Shown here: one piece after another, positions 49,601 to 61,033 of the stretch | Numbering within the stretch: position 1 is the stretch's first letter | Layout of the letters: each line of letters starts with the position of its first letter | NCBI GenBank assembly: GCA_000934455.1 | Contig: KN884003.1 | Coordinates: 50,479-114,478 of the forward strand | Length of the DNA: 64,000 nt | Source of the DNA: Apostichopus parvimensis | Taxonomy: Eukaryota; Echinodermata; Holothuroidea; Aspidochirotida; Stichopodidae | Reading direction: 5' to 3' | Notes under the pieces: model-generated | Databases searched by the model: none | The model's input: only the letters and a program-made list of their open reading frames with translations | Told to the model about the DNA's origin: nothing | Position numbers and translations under genes: made by a program

Positions 49601-50810
49601 TCCATCCACACTACTAATGAAAAGAATGTCGTGAAATGAGATCCTTCGCAAAATACGAAACAGTTTAGATCATACAAAATAAAGGAATGCAGCTCCAATA
49701 TAAAGTCTTCGCATAAAGTAAATCGATAGCGGTCGGAAGGAACATTTCCCAACTTGACAGGAATTACATGAAATTATATAAAAAATGATATAAATTCCAA
49801 AGCTTCAAATCTTTTTTCAAAGATTTATTTATAAGACAGTTAATTAATTGACTCAGGTCTTGATAACCTCTGCCAGGCATGAGTGTCTGCAGAATTAAAA
49901 TTTGTAACAAATATACACACGTGTAAATTCTGAGGAATAGCCCAAAGTTGCAATTAGTTTGCACCAGCTTAGGTGGGAAGAAAACAGGTCATAGAATTGT
50001 AGGAACCTTAGACCACTGGTATCCACACATTTGTGCTTGGTGACCCCAATTTTCACCTTCAGTATCTCGGCAACCCGCCAGTTACGGATTTTGTGGCCTT
50101 GGGGAGGGGCCTTTAGGAAGGAGGTCTCCCGATATTTCCCCAATTTTGTTCTTCCGAATTTTCCGACCTTGCAAGAAAAAGTTGGGCAACCATAATAGGG
50201 TTGTGTCCTCCACTTTAAATATCAAGGCCTTTAAGATTGTTTAGTTTGGTGAAAAATAAGCAAAATCTGGAGAGAAGGGACTAAGGTTCATCTATTAGTA
50301 GTGAAAAATAACCAGCTCTTGTGAACAGTGTTGGTTTCACTTGTCAATCCTACTCTGTACTATTAACAAAGAAGAAAAAGGTCGAAATGTTTGGAAATTT
50401 TTCATGCCGATGATTTGAACTACCAATAGTTAAATAACTTTCAGGGTGATAGAACTTTACAATCGTTAGAAATTATTAGCCAGCCGGTTAATCATAGTTT
50501 ATTGAGTTTGAACATCTAGGACAGGGCCTTAGACGTTAGATTTATTGCAATATTGTTCATCAATATATTCGTATACTCTGTCAGTTACCTTAGGTATCGG
50601 AAAGAGGTTACATCTAACACAAAACTCTGTCCCTATTTTTTCAAATAACCTCAGGTTTTAATATCTAAGTTTTGTTTCATAATTACTACTGTGCATAACT
50701 ACTTTTTTTTTTGATTCTATATCTGTAGAGCTAATGAAGCCGAAATGGAAGAACGTGCAGACGAGAAGAGGCAGTCTTACCAGAACAAAGGAAGAAAGAG
50801 GAAAAGATAG
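34624..50810 (+). CDS. DDX27: DDX27 DEAD-box RNA helicase (one exon lost in N gap)
   Basis: Nucleolar ATP-dependent RNA helicase (yeast Drs1 orthologue) for 60S ribosome and 3' pre-rRNA processing. Visible exons: 34624–34698, 35898–36089, 37117–37372, 38202–38299, 39067–39172, 40018–40191, 40667–40817, [gap], 42268–42409, 42998–43134, 43706–43804, 44585–44667, 45548–45642, 46128–46334, 47417–47481, 48073–48205, 49138–49255, 50729–50810. They give about 737 residues; with a ~100-nt missing exon the total is about 770 (human 796 or 765). Helicase motifs: [16 protein letters not shown] (238–245), PTREL, TPGR, DEAD (347–350), [11 protein letters not shown] and [10 protein letters not shown]. The acidic and basic N and C tails fit nucleolar DDX27. 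Intron 3 has a GC donor. Confidence 0.95.
37117..37374 (+). CDS. DDX27: DDX27 exon 3, charged linker, with GC splice donor
   Basis: The exon encodes a Lys/Glu/Asp-rich linker (residues 90–174) with an acidic core [14 protein letters not shown]. The exon must end at 37372: the frame …QQKE plus one base joins exactly to the next exon starting at 38202 (…[12 protein letters not shown]). The donor there is G|GCAAGT, with the strong consensus expected of GC–AG introns. The only nearby GT (37377) would shift the frame. Without splicing, a TAG stop follows within three codons (37378–37380). Confidence 0.85.
38417..38584 (+). repeat. 80-bp tandem duplication
   Basis: TCCTTCATCCTCTGTAA begins at 38443 and recurs at 38523. 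Both copies continue through TATCAACTT, GCTTT and CGAGTTA. The duplication lies in DDX27 intron 4. Confidence 0.75.
39067..40817 (+). CDS. DDX27: DDX27 helicase domain 1 (Q motif to DEAD)
   Basis: Three exons (39067–39172, 40018–40191, 40667–40817) hold the first RecA-like domain. The TPTPIQ Q-motif glutamine is Q221. Walker A AATGTGKT is split by the intron at 39173–40017. Motif Ia is PTRELG, GG is GGLEV, Ib is ATPGRL and Walker B is LDEADR. All catalytic residues are intact. The domain should continue into motif III (SAT), which is not present in the visible sequence. Confidence 0.95.
39675..39805 (+). repeat. Interspersed repeat, copy 2 (partner near 11313)
   Basis: TCAATTGCTATACA, AGCAGTTTC and CAGAACTTTCAAAA occur in the same order as in the copy in TPX2 at 11313–11460. 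It is in a DDX27 intron. The class is unknown. Confidence 0.55.
41033..41554. other. Assembly gap (522 N)
   Basis: Run of undetermined bases inside DDX27, between the exon ending in the DEAD box and the exon starting VKDLALVSL. The missing exon must carry a length of 3n+1 nucleotides to restore phase. The family places about 33 residues with motif III (SAT) here. No candidate exon is visible in the flanking sequence up to 42267. The real gap size is unknown if 522 is a placeholder. Confidence 0.95.
41884..42107 (+). repeat. 122-bp tandem duplication beside the N gap
   Basis: ATAAAAATAAAGTGTGTTAA starts at 41906 and again at 42028. Both copies follow a G-rich tract and end TGTGTTTGACATTCTT. 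The copies are nearly identical, which may also have troubled the assembly next door. Confidence 0.85.
42268..44667 (+). CDS. DDX27: DDX27 helicase domain 2
   Basis: Four exons (42268–42409, 42998–43134, 43706–43804, 44585–44667) encode the second RecA-like domain: the linker [11 protein letters not shown], motif [19 protein letters not shown], motif [15 protein letters not shown] and motif [15 protein letters not shown]. The first exon starts in phase 0 after the N gap. A decayed LINE tail interrupts the intron before the last exon. Confidence 0.95.
44000..44545 (+). mobile_element. Decayed non-LTR retrotransposon (CR1/Jockey-like) ORF2 C-terminus
   Basis: A broken reading frame resembles the C-terminal end of LINE ORF2: a [12 protein letters not shown]-like block, LHDLHWLPV, and a distal [10 protein letters not shown]. 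It contains in-frame stops (TAA near 44215) and at least one frameshift. The 3' end has GCGCTATATAAGAA followed by an ATT-rich tail, as in CR1/L2-like elements. It is in DDX27 intron sequence, same strand as the gene, and not functional. Confidence 0.75.
45115..45365 (+). mobile_element. Second truncated LINE tail
   Basis: A short relic ([11 protein letters not shown] near 45150–45182) is followed by AAAGCGCACTGAGACC and GCGCTATATAAATAAGAATT with an AATTAT-rich end. It shares the 3' logic of the element at 44000–44545 but is a different family member. It is intronic in DDX27. Confidence 0.6.
46342..46610 (+). repeat. ~70–78-bp tandem repeat, about 3.5 copies
   Basis: Each unit reads ATTGGCTTTTTGCCATA-like, then AACCTTTATGTGTATGTA, then TATGCCATAGTGTC and a G run of up to 10. 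Units start near 46342, 46424, 46500 and 46569. It lies directly after the DDX27 exon 46128–46334. Confidence 0.85.
47735..47965 (+). repeat. G/T-rich minisatellite
   Basis: Alternating units of GGATGGATGTGCAGGTGTTT and GAATGGATGTGTAGGTGATT, each followed by GTAAGGTTGTGGGGGG. About five to six short units occur over 230 bp. The plus strand has many runs of four or more G, so G-quadruplex formation is possible. It is in DDX27 intron sequence before the exon at 48073. Confidence 0.85.
48968..49112 (-). repeat. Interspersed palindrome repeat, copy B (inverted)
   Basis: This is the reverse complement of the 1530–1694 repeat, with TTCCGCGGATTCGCGGAA at its left end (one mismatch from a perfect palindrome), ACACTGTAGCATACACAAAC and GGCTCATCCCTGG at the right. 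It ends only 25 bp before the DDX27 exon at 49138, so it abuts the splice acceptor. Confidence 0.75.
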
Positions 50811-53800
50811 AGATGTAGATGAGGGTGAGCTGGAGGATGAATTACCCTCGATGAATATTGATCATAACCTATAGCTTCAAATTCTATTTTAGAGAGATTA
50901 GCTTTTGTATATATTGCTTCTAGCAGGCAAATTATTATAATTCTAATCATTATTAAATGATAAAAAAAATGATTACAATTTTATTTTTTTTTTTCATCTG
51001 AGAAATGTAGGTACCCAATTTCATTCATTCTTCTTTATTGTACCTTCCTCGCTGTAATAAGTTTGCCAAGAGTTTGTGCAGTTATCAGGGGCTTACCTGG
51101 CGTCAAGAATCACCATCAGAAAATGTAGACTTTAATTGCAAAATTAGACACAGACTTATTCTGTAAATCCAATTGCAAATAATAATTGTCAAAACAAAAT
51201 GAAAATTGAAGTTCAGGCAAGACAGCAAGTATGACTCTGTAATTCACACATGAATTTTTAAAAGAAGAGTAGTGAATAATTTGTGGATAGTTCCGTTTAG
51301 AGGCTAGTTACTATTTTGTTCAGTTTTGCTAAGTTTATATAAAATTTTAGATATCGTGTTTTAGGTTTTTATTGATTTTGCAAAGAATAAAAGACAAAGT
51401 AAACAGTGAAAACACCAGAGTTGGAACTAACTTCAAATAATTTATTTCATGGTAAGATTGAGTCACTTGCCAGTAGTTTCACCAACTTGAGGCAAAAGTG
51501 GACTCAAGTCATTTTGTTATCTCTGCTGGGAAATACTTGATGGACTTTTCGATTCACTTCACTTCTGAAATTTTGTAATTTCAGTCATGGCTCCATGATA
51601 ACAATGAAAGGTAATCAATGATCTTCGTTTCAATTAGATGTTAGAAAAATTACGACAAAAATATTGCTATTTTGGAGGAGGATATTTGGAATGAAACCTT
51701 GAAGCACTTGCATAGACTCGGTTGTTTGATTTCTATCCAGATGATGGAATATGTACATCACCAATGTGGTTGCCAAGCAGTATCCATGGCAACCCAGTTC
51801 AATTTCATGATGGATGCCTATTCTGGGAGAGTTATGAGGTATGAGTTGAAGAAGATTTACAGCAAATGGAGTGATGACCAATTCATCTGGGGACGTCTTT
51901 CTGGAAACAATAAATGATACAACGTCACCTTCCGTCAAACTTGTTCCAGCTGGTTCACATTCTTCTCACCTTCCTCGTGGAGACAGAATCATTCCTGGTT
52001 GAAAGAATGGATTTTTACATCTTTCCAGCAGTTCTTCTTTTAAACGGAATAATCTGGTCTGTCCTTATATGTTAAGACCGTGTTATATATTATGTTTAAG
52101 ATTCCAGGGCTATTTGTAACAGTTCCACTAATAGACGTAGCATATTCGATGGCTCTGTTTAGTCCAAACTGGCTTATCCTTAGAGCCTTACCCATGAAAT
52201 GAAAAAATTATGACTGCAAAAAGCTTGAATCTAGTTTCCTCCCGACACACCTAGTTTGATGTGACGCTGACAATTATTGTCTAGTTCAATTACAAATGAA
52301 AAATCTATACCTGGTAAGGATTATACAATGTTTCACATCAAAAGAACAATCTGCCAGTGTCTGTTCAGAGGCGCTACCTCAATAATTGGCTCTCTACGGA
52401 AATGTAGAGAGAGTACAGTACATAAGATTGGCAAACTGATGTGAGGATCATTAACAATTTGAAAACTAAAACTTGCAAACGATGGAGATTTTATAATACT
52501 AGAAAGTTGCCCTGTTTGCACACTTTTTACCAAAGTAAGTTCATTTACATTTTTTGACCATTGCAAGATGATAGATATAATTGTGCTATGAACCATTTTT
52601 CTTTAAAATACATATATCTATAATCTATTTAGATATATATCATTTGAAATCTGTAACTATGTTAATTGATGATTTTTTTTTCTTGGACTTGGACAAAAGT
52701 AAAATGTCTGTGAGTTTTTGGATTTTAAAGAGCAACCACCATGTCAATAAGTTCTCAGTTGTTGAGCTTGCATCAAACTCTGGGGGGTGGGGGTGGGGGT
52801 GGGGGGGTCCTTGTTGTACTCAGGGTAGTAAATTGGGAGAGTGAAATAAAGTTACTGAACTGTTGTGTTCTGAAAGAAAGTTCTTCGGGGAGGGATGTGA
52901 TTATAGAGACCAAGAAGCAAACTGTCCTTTCCAACTATTTACGTAAAATTAGGTTCACGAACGTCCAGTTTTCAGGTTCAACTGTGATCTGCCAATTATT
53001 GGTGGATATTCCCCAATATGTTCTGGTACACTTGTTAAATGAATATATTTTCAGTTCTTTGATGATGCTTACATTGGCTTTGGTTATTTTGAATGGAGCC
53101 TCTTCACTGAAAACAGGTCAAGCTATACAGTGAAGGATCACATGACACCCTTCTGTTTTTTGTTTTCTTCAACCTTTGTTGAACATTCTGCTGGGAACAA
53201 ATGATCAACCTATACTTGAAAGATAAATTGTTGCACCTTTTTCTAGAATCACCATGTTGTTAAATGTTAATGTTGTTGTCAGTACCATGATTCTGTTAAA
53301 CATTACCGTAAATTGAAAAACATTATTCCTAACGGGTTAGGAATAATGGGGTTAAAAGTATGTGGACCTGATGTCTTCATCCCAGTTGGAACTTCTTTGG
53401 AGGCAGACACCAGATACAAACAATTATAATTAAAGTCTTACTGACTAGTGAATATAAATGCATTACTGTATTGGTTCACAGTATCTATTACAGTTTTTCT
53501 GAAATGGTAAATATTGTATTTTGGGGTGGTTGGGGTTGGCTTTCAGGAGGTTGTGTGAATGGAGAATGTGATAATTGTTGTTACAGTAGATATTTTAATA
53601 AAATATTGCAGGGTTAATAAATACGTTCAGCGAATTTATTTTAAGCAAAAATTGTAAGGGGTGTAAGACAAGTGTGGTCATGCTATCTCACTATAAAGCT
53701 GATTTCATGCCTTATAGAAACTGTTTCTGCCCTCTTTCTGGAAAGATATGAAATTTATTTAAGGGATGACTGCACTACCTGATTTAAATTTGATACACAG

Positions 53801-56800
53801 ATCAGTGAAACAATTATGTCCAGTGCAGGCTACATTTTCATACCTTTTTTTTATTTTTGAAATATTCCTTTTCAATAAGACTTGTGGTTGGGACTTCCAT
53901 GCTCAGCACAGGGAATATGCACTCTGCTCCTTTAATAGAAGCAACAAAATATCTGGAAAAAACGATGTTTCCCTCCCCCGCCCCAAGGTAATAACATCTT
54001 TTGCAATGCATTTCAAATTTGATAAACGTAAATAAAATGATTCATTTTGTTCTTGAGTGCCTGCAGTTATTTATATGAAATAAAATCATGGCTTTAACCA
54101 TGTAACTGGCATTTCCATGTTTTGACAAACTTATTAGAATGAAGGATAAAATGTTCACTCTTAAGCCAGAACAAGAAGAGCTGATGTCATTAAGATTGTC
54201 TTAAAGGAGTGATCCAAGTATTTAACAAATTAAATATGGGAATATATCGGAATGAAAATAAATATAGAAAAAGAACTTACAATATTTTGTTTTTGTATTG
54301 TTTTCAACTTTTTCATATAAATATAATTCTCAACACATCCTTAAATCAAGGTTGTAAAGAAATATGAAATCTTCAAAACATGTTTCATTTAACTGATGGT
54401 CTTTTTTTACTGCTCTCTTCAAAGTAGAAAGTTGAAGGTCAGCGACCATTCTATTAAAGTTACGGAACTGTCATGTTAGAGAGAAAGTTCTTCGGGGAGG
54501 AATGTGATTATAGAGACCAAGAAGCAAAGAGGGACTGTCCTTTCCAACTATTTAAGTAAAATTAGGTTCACGAATCATCCAGTTTTCAGGTTCAACTGTG
54601 ATCTGCCAATTATTGATGGATATTCCCCTACCTGTTCTGGCACCCTTGTTAAATGAATATATTTTCAGTTCTTTGATGATGCTAACATTGGCTTTCATGA
54701 TTTTGAAAGGAGCCTCTTCACTGAAAACAGGTCAAGCTATACAGTGAAGGATCACATGACACCCTTCTCTGTTTTTGTTTTCTTCAACCTTTGTTGAACA
54801 TTCTGCTGGGAACAAATGATCAACCTATACCTGAAAAATAAATTGTTGCACCTTTTTTTAGAATCATCATGTTGTTAAATGTTAATGTTGTTGATTCTTT
54901 TTAGCATTACCGTAAAATAAAACACATTATTCCTAGCAGGGTATAGAAAAAATGGGTTTAAAGTATGTGGGCCTCATGTCTTGATCCCAGTTGGAACTTC
55001 TTCTGAGGCAGATACCAGATACAAACAATTATAATTAGTGTCTTAATGATTAGTGCATATGAATGCATTACTGTAATGGTTCACAGTATTGCAGTTTGTC
55101 TGAAATGGTAAATATTATATTGTGGGGTGGTTGGGGTTGGTTTTCAGGAGGTTGTGTGAATGGAGGATGTGATAGCTGCCTTGCAGTATATATATCGTAA
55201 CTAAATCTTGGAGGGCTAATACTTTCAGCTAATTTATGTTAAGCAAGAATTTTAAGGGGTGTAAGACAAGTGTGATGCATGCTATCTCACTGTAAAGCTG
55301 ATTTAATTTCTTATAGAAACTGTTTTTGCCCTCTTTCTGGAAAGAAATGAAATTTATTGAAGGGATGACTGCACAACCTGATTTAAATTTGATACACAGA
55401 TCAGTGAAACAATTATGTCCAGTGCAGGCTACATTTTCATACCTTTTTTAAATTTCTGAAATATTACTTTTCAATAAGACTTGTGATGAAAAATGGTTGG
55501 GACTTCCATGCTCAGCACAGGGAATATGCACTCTGCTCTTTATAGAAGCAACAAAATATCTGGAAAAATTAATGTCCCCCCCCCCATGGTAATAACATTG
55601 TTTACAATGCATTTTAAATTTGATCAACGTAAATAAAATTCTCATTTTGTTCTTGAGTGCCTGCAGTTATTTATATGAAAAATAAAATCATAGCTTTAAC
55701 CATGTAACTGGCATTTCCATGTTATGACAAAGTTATTAGAATGAAGGATAAAACATTCACTCTTAAGGCAGAACAAGAAGAGTTGATGTCATTAAGATTG
55801 CCTTAAAGGAGTTTTCCAAGTATTTAACAAATTAAATATGGGAATATATCAAAGTGAAAATAAATATAGAAAAAGAGCTTAGTATATTTTGTTTTTGTAA
55901 TTTTTTCAACTTTTCCATATATAAATACAATTCTTAACACATCCTTAAATCAAGGTTGTAAAGAAATATGAAATCTTCAAAACATGTTTCATTTAACTGA
56001 TGGTCTTTTTTTACTGCTCTCTTCAAAGTAGAAAGTTGAAGGTCAGCGACCATTCTCGATGAAAGGGGGGGGGGGGATATGTTATCCATCATGTTGGTTA
56101 TGGAAGTGTAAGGGAACCTTTCCCCCACCAAATACATATGTGCCCCTTCTCCTCCCACCCCCACACAAATACACCATACTGACAGTCACGCTAGTCGAGT
56201 GAGTGAGCTAGTGAGTAGCCTATAGGTTAATACGTGAGAAACAGCGCCATGATGGTTCCCCTCCCTCCCTACACCTCATAAGTATACCCCTATCGTGGCA
56301 GTTATCCTGTTCCATTCCGCAACTCTGGATAATGAAGGCTGGCCACTCTTGTTCCCTTTGCTACAACGTACAAGATTAACTATATATATCGTGCATAACT
56401 GGGGCGTGCTACATTTCTATCTGAACTAAATTTATTTTCGTGGCATTTATATCGTCGTGTTAGAAGAATGAGTCGCAATTTACTGAGCGATAGGTAACTT
56501 TCGAATGATTTATAATAATTATTATCATAAGCGTATCGTGCTAGGCCTAAAGATGCAGGTGAAACATTCGGTTTTTTATTACTATAACCATAGATTGAAT
56601 TCATTTTAGCTTTTTATTTCTTGCTGTAGAGGACGCCTTGGGTAACATACCCCGAAGAAGAAATAACGAAAGTTATCAAGTTTAAGTATTTATATCTTCT
56701 ATACCTACATCTAGGCCTACATTTAATTATTATGATATTCAAATTCTTAATAAATAATTGAACCTAGAGATATGTAATAAAATTGTACAATCTTATTAGG

Positions 56801-57721
56801 GACAAGCCTTTGACGAGCCCGTTGGGTTCCAGATGGATGGGATATTATGCTTTGTGAACATAAAAGTGTATTTTTCTTCTATATCGGCTGAACAAGCAAG
56901 ATTTATGTGATATACGAACACAAATAATTTAGTAATAACGTTACACTAAGAGGCAGCGCTATACAGCCTATATGGGAGAAAAGAAGCCGAACGGATGGAA
57001 ATTGCTTTCTCCATCCTTAGATCTGGTCCTTACATTTGACCATTATGCACACCGCCAGTGGTAGCCTATGCCGCTATCGTGAAAATGCGAGGAATAGGCT
57101 ACACATGAGTGTAGAGGTAGTGAGGACGTATAAGGAACTATATAATTTGTTGGTTACCTGCGTGTACTTGAATAGAAACTTATAACTTACCTGTCATATG
57201 GTTTTAAATTACCCAAACATGTTCTGGGGTGGCATACCGCTAAGAAGATAAGAAAGGGGAGCATTAGAACCAGCTAGGAATGGGAATTTTATAGTCACTA
57301 TAGCCATGGACCTGATATCGGGTCAACTTCAAGCAGCCTACTAATCATAGGCCTATTCCCACCCAAAGTTCCCATCCCCTTCCTTACAATATTCCCAAAT
57401 AAGCAGTTTACTCAGAACTCAGCCGTTATCGAATGTTATTGTAACTTGCGACTTTCATTATGCCGGGTTCGCATGTTTATTTCCGTATACGATGTGAAAT
57501 CACAACGGCGTATATTCGTGTATTGGCCACAACCAAACAACAACCAGCTGATTTGGTTCCGCATGAGTCACGTCAAAAGAAAAACAAACACAACTCGCTG
57601 CAGCCTGCTGTGTAATGTTGTTCCTATTAAAAATTACTTCAAAATGGTTGTCTAAAATACACAACAAAGAAGATAATTATTGCAAATTAGGAATACACTG
57701 AGTGAACTCACTTTAGCCAGA
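50811..57721. other. Intergenic region between DDX27 and C16orf87
   Basis: I recognise no gene in these 6.9 kb. It begins with the DDX27 3' UTR (ATTAAA at 50952–50957; AATAAA at 51386–51391). It contains open frames on both strands near 51630–51938 with no family resemblance, a G-rich tract at about 52780–52807, a 1.6-kb tandem duplication and, from about 56200, the C16orf87 upstream region rich in TAGGCCTA-like words. Confidence 0.65.
52845..56056 (+). repeat. 1.6-kb tandem duplication
   Basis: Copy 1 (about 52845–54453) and copy 2 (about 54454–56056) are direct neighbours. Both begin AAAGTTAC, share GAAAGTTCTTCGGGG near the start and ACAGGTCAAGCTATACAGTG in the middle, and end GGTCAGCGACCATTCT. 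By eye the copies differ by a modest number of substitutions and short indels. The only long frame, at the left of copy 1, is not kept in copy 2. The function is unknown. Confidence 0.9.
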
Positions 57722-60700
57722 ATGGTCTACAAAAATTGCCCAGTTTGCAACGCTTCTGTAAGTAAATTCTTCATCGTTTAGCATAAGACCTAGCCTACAG
57801 TACAGGATACAGTGAGCACACACACATCATATCTATAGGCCAACAGGTAGTCCTAGGCTCGTTACTCGTCATGTTAATGTTATTACACGCTTTGCATGAA
57901 ATATGTTCATTACGAGTTTATTACGGGAAAATGCAATACTACCTTTATCCTGGGTAATATAAGCCATGTGTAGGTAACACTAGTAATACAGGAGAAGGAA
58001 GAAAAGGCATTTACCATTAACATGACCATGTAAAGATAGGCCAGACCTTAACTTATAAAAGTATATAACCAAGTAACTAACAGGGAACAATAAACAAACT
58101 CCAAACTTAGCACAACTTCATCGTTACAATCCATTGTTATGTTGGGAATTGAGAGGCTGCCTCAAACTTGTTTGCATCTGCTCAGACAAGATTTTGTGCC
58201 TGTCATCCAGTATTTTTTTATGAAGTTATTTTAACCTAATGTAAGAAGCTAAATGAATCACCAGGTGGAGTTACATTTTATAGTGCTCACACACTATTGA
58301 GCCTCAATGGGATTGATGATTGCAAAAGTTTGATGTACAGTCATGTTGCTCCCAATATTTCCTGATTCAGATGCTGGTCCATAACGTGTGATCAGCAATT
58401 TTGAGACCCCCGTGCGTTATTAATGTATACTGTTACATTAACTTCGTTAAGTAACATATATGTAGGCATTGTGTGTGAACTTGTCAAATTGCCTTTTTGG
58501 GGTTTTAATATTTTGTATATGAATTTGTTGATTATTTTAAAATGTTTACAATTCCCCATGTTCCTTTGAGGTGCGTGTAATTTAACTTAACATTGTTTGT
58601 TTGACACAGTATGCTCAGTGATAAACTCATTCATCTCAAGTTAATATCTAAATAGTTCATACTAGTAGTCTAGTACTATAAATGACTCGTTTCTTGTTTC
58701 TTTCGAATAGGTACCTGTGGCTACTAAATACTGTGGCTGTGGTCACATCTTCTTCAACAAGAGGTTATATCATCCTAAATTACCAGGTAGGAGAAATAGA
58801 ACTTCTTGAAACTTTACTATGGAGGTAACAGTATGTACCTAGCTTGATCTGTTGAACCTATAATACATACACTGTTGTAAGTTCAACCTTGACTAGCACT
58901 GTCTAATTTTAATATATCCGATTCACCTTTCGCCTCTCTCTTCTCGTTGACATTTAATAAACAGTTAAAGGAGATCATGCCAACAATCTAAGCAGGAGAC
59001 GCACTGAGAGAGTCAGTCGAGGACGTCCCGCGTACTACAGTGCCAGCGAATTTGAAAATCCATTTAGAAGGGTATGTGTGCCACTGTGATGCAATATTTT
59101 GAGAGAAGTTTGGAAAGGTGGTATTGAATGCAATTTTCACCTCAAAATTTTCCCTCAAGTGAAATTTTGAGTATCAAATGTAAGATGATGTTAGATATGG
59201 TCATTTAGTCCCCTCCACCCCCACTTCTCTAACCCCCCTCCCTCCCCCGGTCTCCATTAGAGGGTGCATCTTAGAGTGCAAAGGAGAGCATCAATGCATC
59301 TTTTGATGCTTGCTGTTAAAGTTGTCAGTACCAAAGTTCACAGCTTAGATCCAGTGATGTACATCAGTCCTAACACATATTGGGGACAGTGTAGCTACAA
59401 AGACCCCCCTCCCAGGGGTAAAGCAGCCTTCTTCAAGATCAGAGTTGCTAAAAAAAACAAATTTAATAAAAAACAAAATAGATCAGAGTTGCAGTTTACC
59501 CAGTTTCATGCTCTTGAGGAATTCATGTCAACAAACTGTATCATATTGTGATTAATAAATCTTTAATTGTTAAGTTAAAATATGTTAATAACTGTTGTTC
59601 TAGTGCTTGCCTGCTGGATTTCATTGTTGTTTGGTTTTCTTTCATGTCATCTTGGAAAGTGACATTTTCAAGGCAACAACATCTTTGACACCTTAAATTA
59701 TAAATATGATTCAACTACTCAGTTCTTCTTCTCTGTTTTATATATATATTTTTATCTCTCTTTCTCTCTATAATCGCGAAGTACTCCACTTCCAATCGAA
59801 CAACGGATAAGAATGCAAAGGCCACTACCAGTCGATCCAAGAGTGTGGATGCTAAAGCAACAGCATCGCCCAAAAAGAGGAGGAAACGGGCGGGAAGACC
59901 GAAGACTCTAAGAAAGAAGAAAGAAAGTAAAGAGAAAGGTAAGTGGTCATTACTACAGATGAGTCTGGAAGAGGGGGGAGGAGGGGGTGTCAAGAAGGGG
60001 GACTGAAAGGGAGTTAGAAGATCAAAAGATTGATGCAATCAGAAATACGATATTAACATTTGTCAGTATGTTGCCAAGAACTGTCATGACAATGACCATT
60101 TTGGGCAGGGAGTCCAGTGGGGGGGGGGGGGCCTTAAGTACTTACTGTGTTATTTCCCAGTGTCTGGAAAATCATAGAAAACAGTTCAAGTTTTTTTCAG
60201 CAATCTGGAAGCATTTTAATATAAGATACTTTAACATCCTTCCAGCCAAAAGCGAAAAGAAGAAACCCATCAGAGTTTTAACTAGTTGGAACTTGTTGGA
60301 ATTAGTGGAAACGAGTTGGAACGAGTTGGAACTAGATTACATCCTGTCACAAGTTGTTCCTCGTCCACCATTATATCATACATATGATGTATCGTTATGG
60401 TTTCAGCTTCAGAATAATCTATTGTCTGTAAATTGTTATTATTAAATAATTAGGAATTGAATCTACATGTGACTATTAAGTCGCCGTTTGTAAAACAGCT
60501 CTGTTTCGTTGTTCCCTCCTCCTTTTGTTATTTGCTCCTCAGTTTATCCTTCACAATTAGTTTGTCTTTTGTCTTTCCTTGTTCCTCTATTTGAAACTAC
60601 TCTCTTTCACTCTTTCACTAAATTTCCTCAAAGGAATAAAAACCATAGGGCCCCTTTGTATATTTACCTACCTCCTCTAGCAATCTTATTAAAAAATGCA

Positions 60701-60970
60701 ATTGTTTTCCCTTCTCTCTTTTTTTTTAATTTCCTATCCTTTTGATCATATTTGATCATATAAATATTTTCCCATTTTTCATCCCTTCCAACAGATAAAG
60801 CAGAGAAGGTCGAGACTGATGAATTCGAGATGTACATGAACAGTTCCGCGGAGAAAAAGTTCACGTTTGCGGTGACTCTGGCAGAAATAAACCGTAAACT
60901 CGGTAAGGAATGGAACGGTCCTCGAGGCAATGTGGTGAAAGAGACCACTGAATCTACTGCATCTAGATGA
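57722..60970 (+). CDS. C16orf87: C16orf87/UPF0547 family protein
   Basis: Five coding exons: 57722–57757, 58711–58786, 58965–59071, 59782–59938, 60795–60970 (TGA 60968–60970). They give 183 residues; human C16orf87 has 154. The N terminus has a zinc-ribbon-like CPVC (C6, C9) and CGCG (C20, C22) with the family phrase VPVATKYC…HIFF. Then come RRRTERV, a very basic stretch KKRRKRAGRPK (residues 104–114) resembling an AT-hook core, and a C-terminal segment with FTFAVTLAEINRKL (148–161), the most conserved block of the family. The function is not established. The basic stretch suggests a nuclear protein. All exon joins keep phase, which supports the model strongly. Confidence 0.9.
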
Positions 60971-61033
60971 CAGGAAGATAAACCAGATGAGAAATAATAT
61001 TCTGGATGAGAGGATGACGAAAAGGGAGGACAT

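Noticed and set aside
51630-51938. 102-codon open frame on the minus strand, with an 81-codon frame opposite
   Set aside because: No family resemblance, the minus frame begins at a non-ATG codon, both strands are open at once, and no splice partners are visible. It is probably chance in 3' flanking DNA.
52741-53133. 130-codon plus-strand frame in the first copy of the 1.6-kb duplication
   Set aside because: It begins in a low-complexity G-rich tract and is not kept open in the second copy, so it is unlikely to be coding.
59987-60445. 152-codon plus-strand frame
   Set aside because: It lies in the intron between the last two C16orf87 exons, has low complexity and resembles no family.
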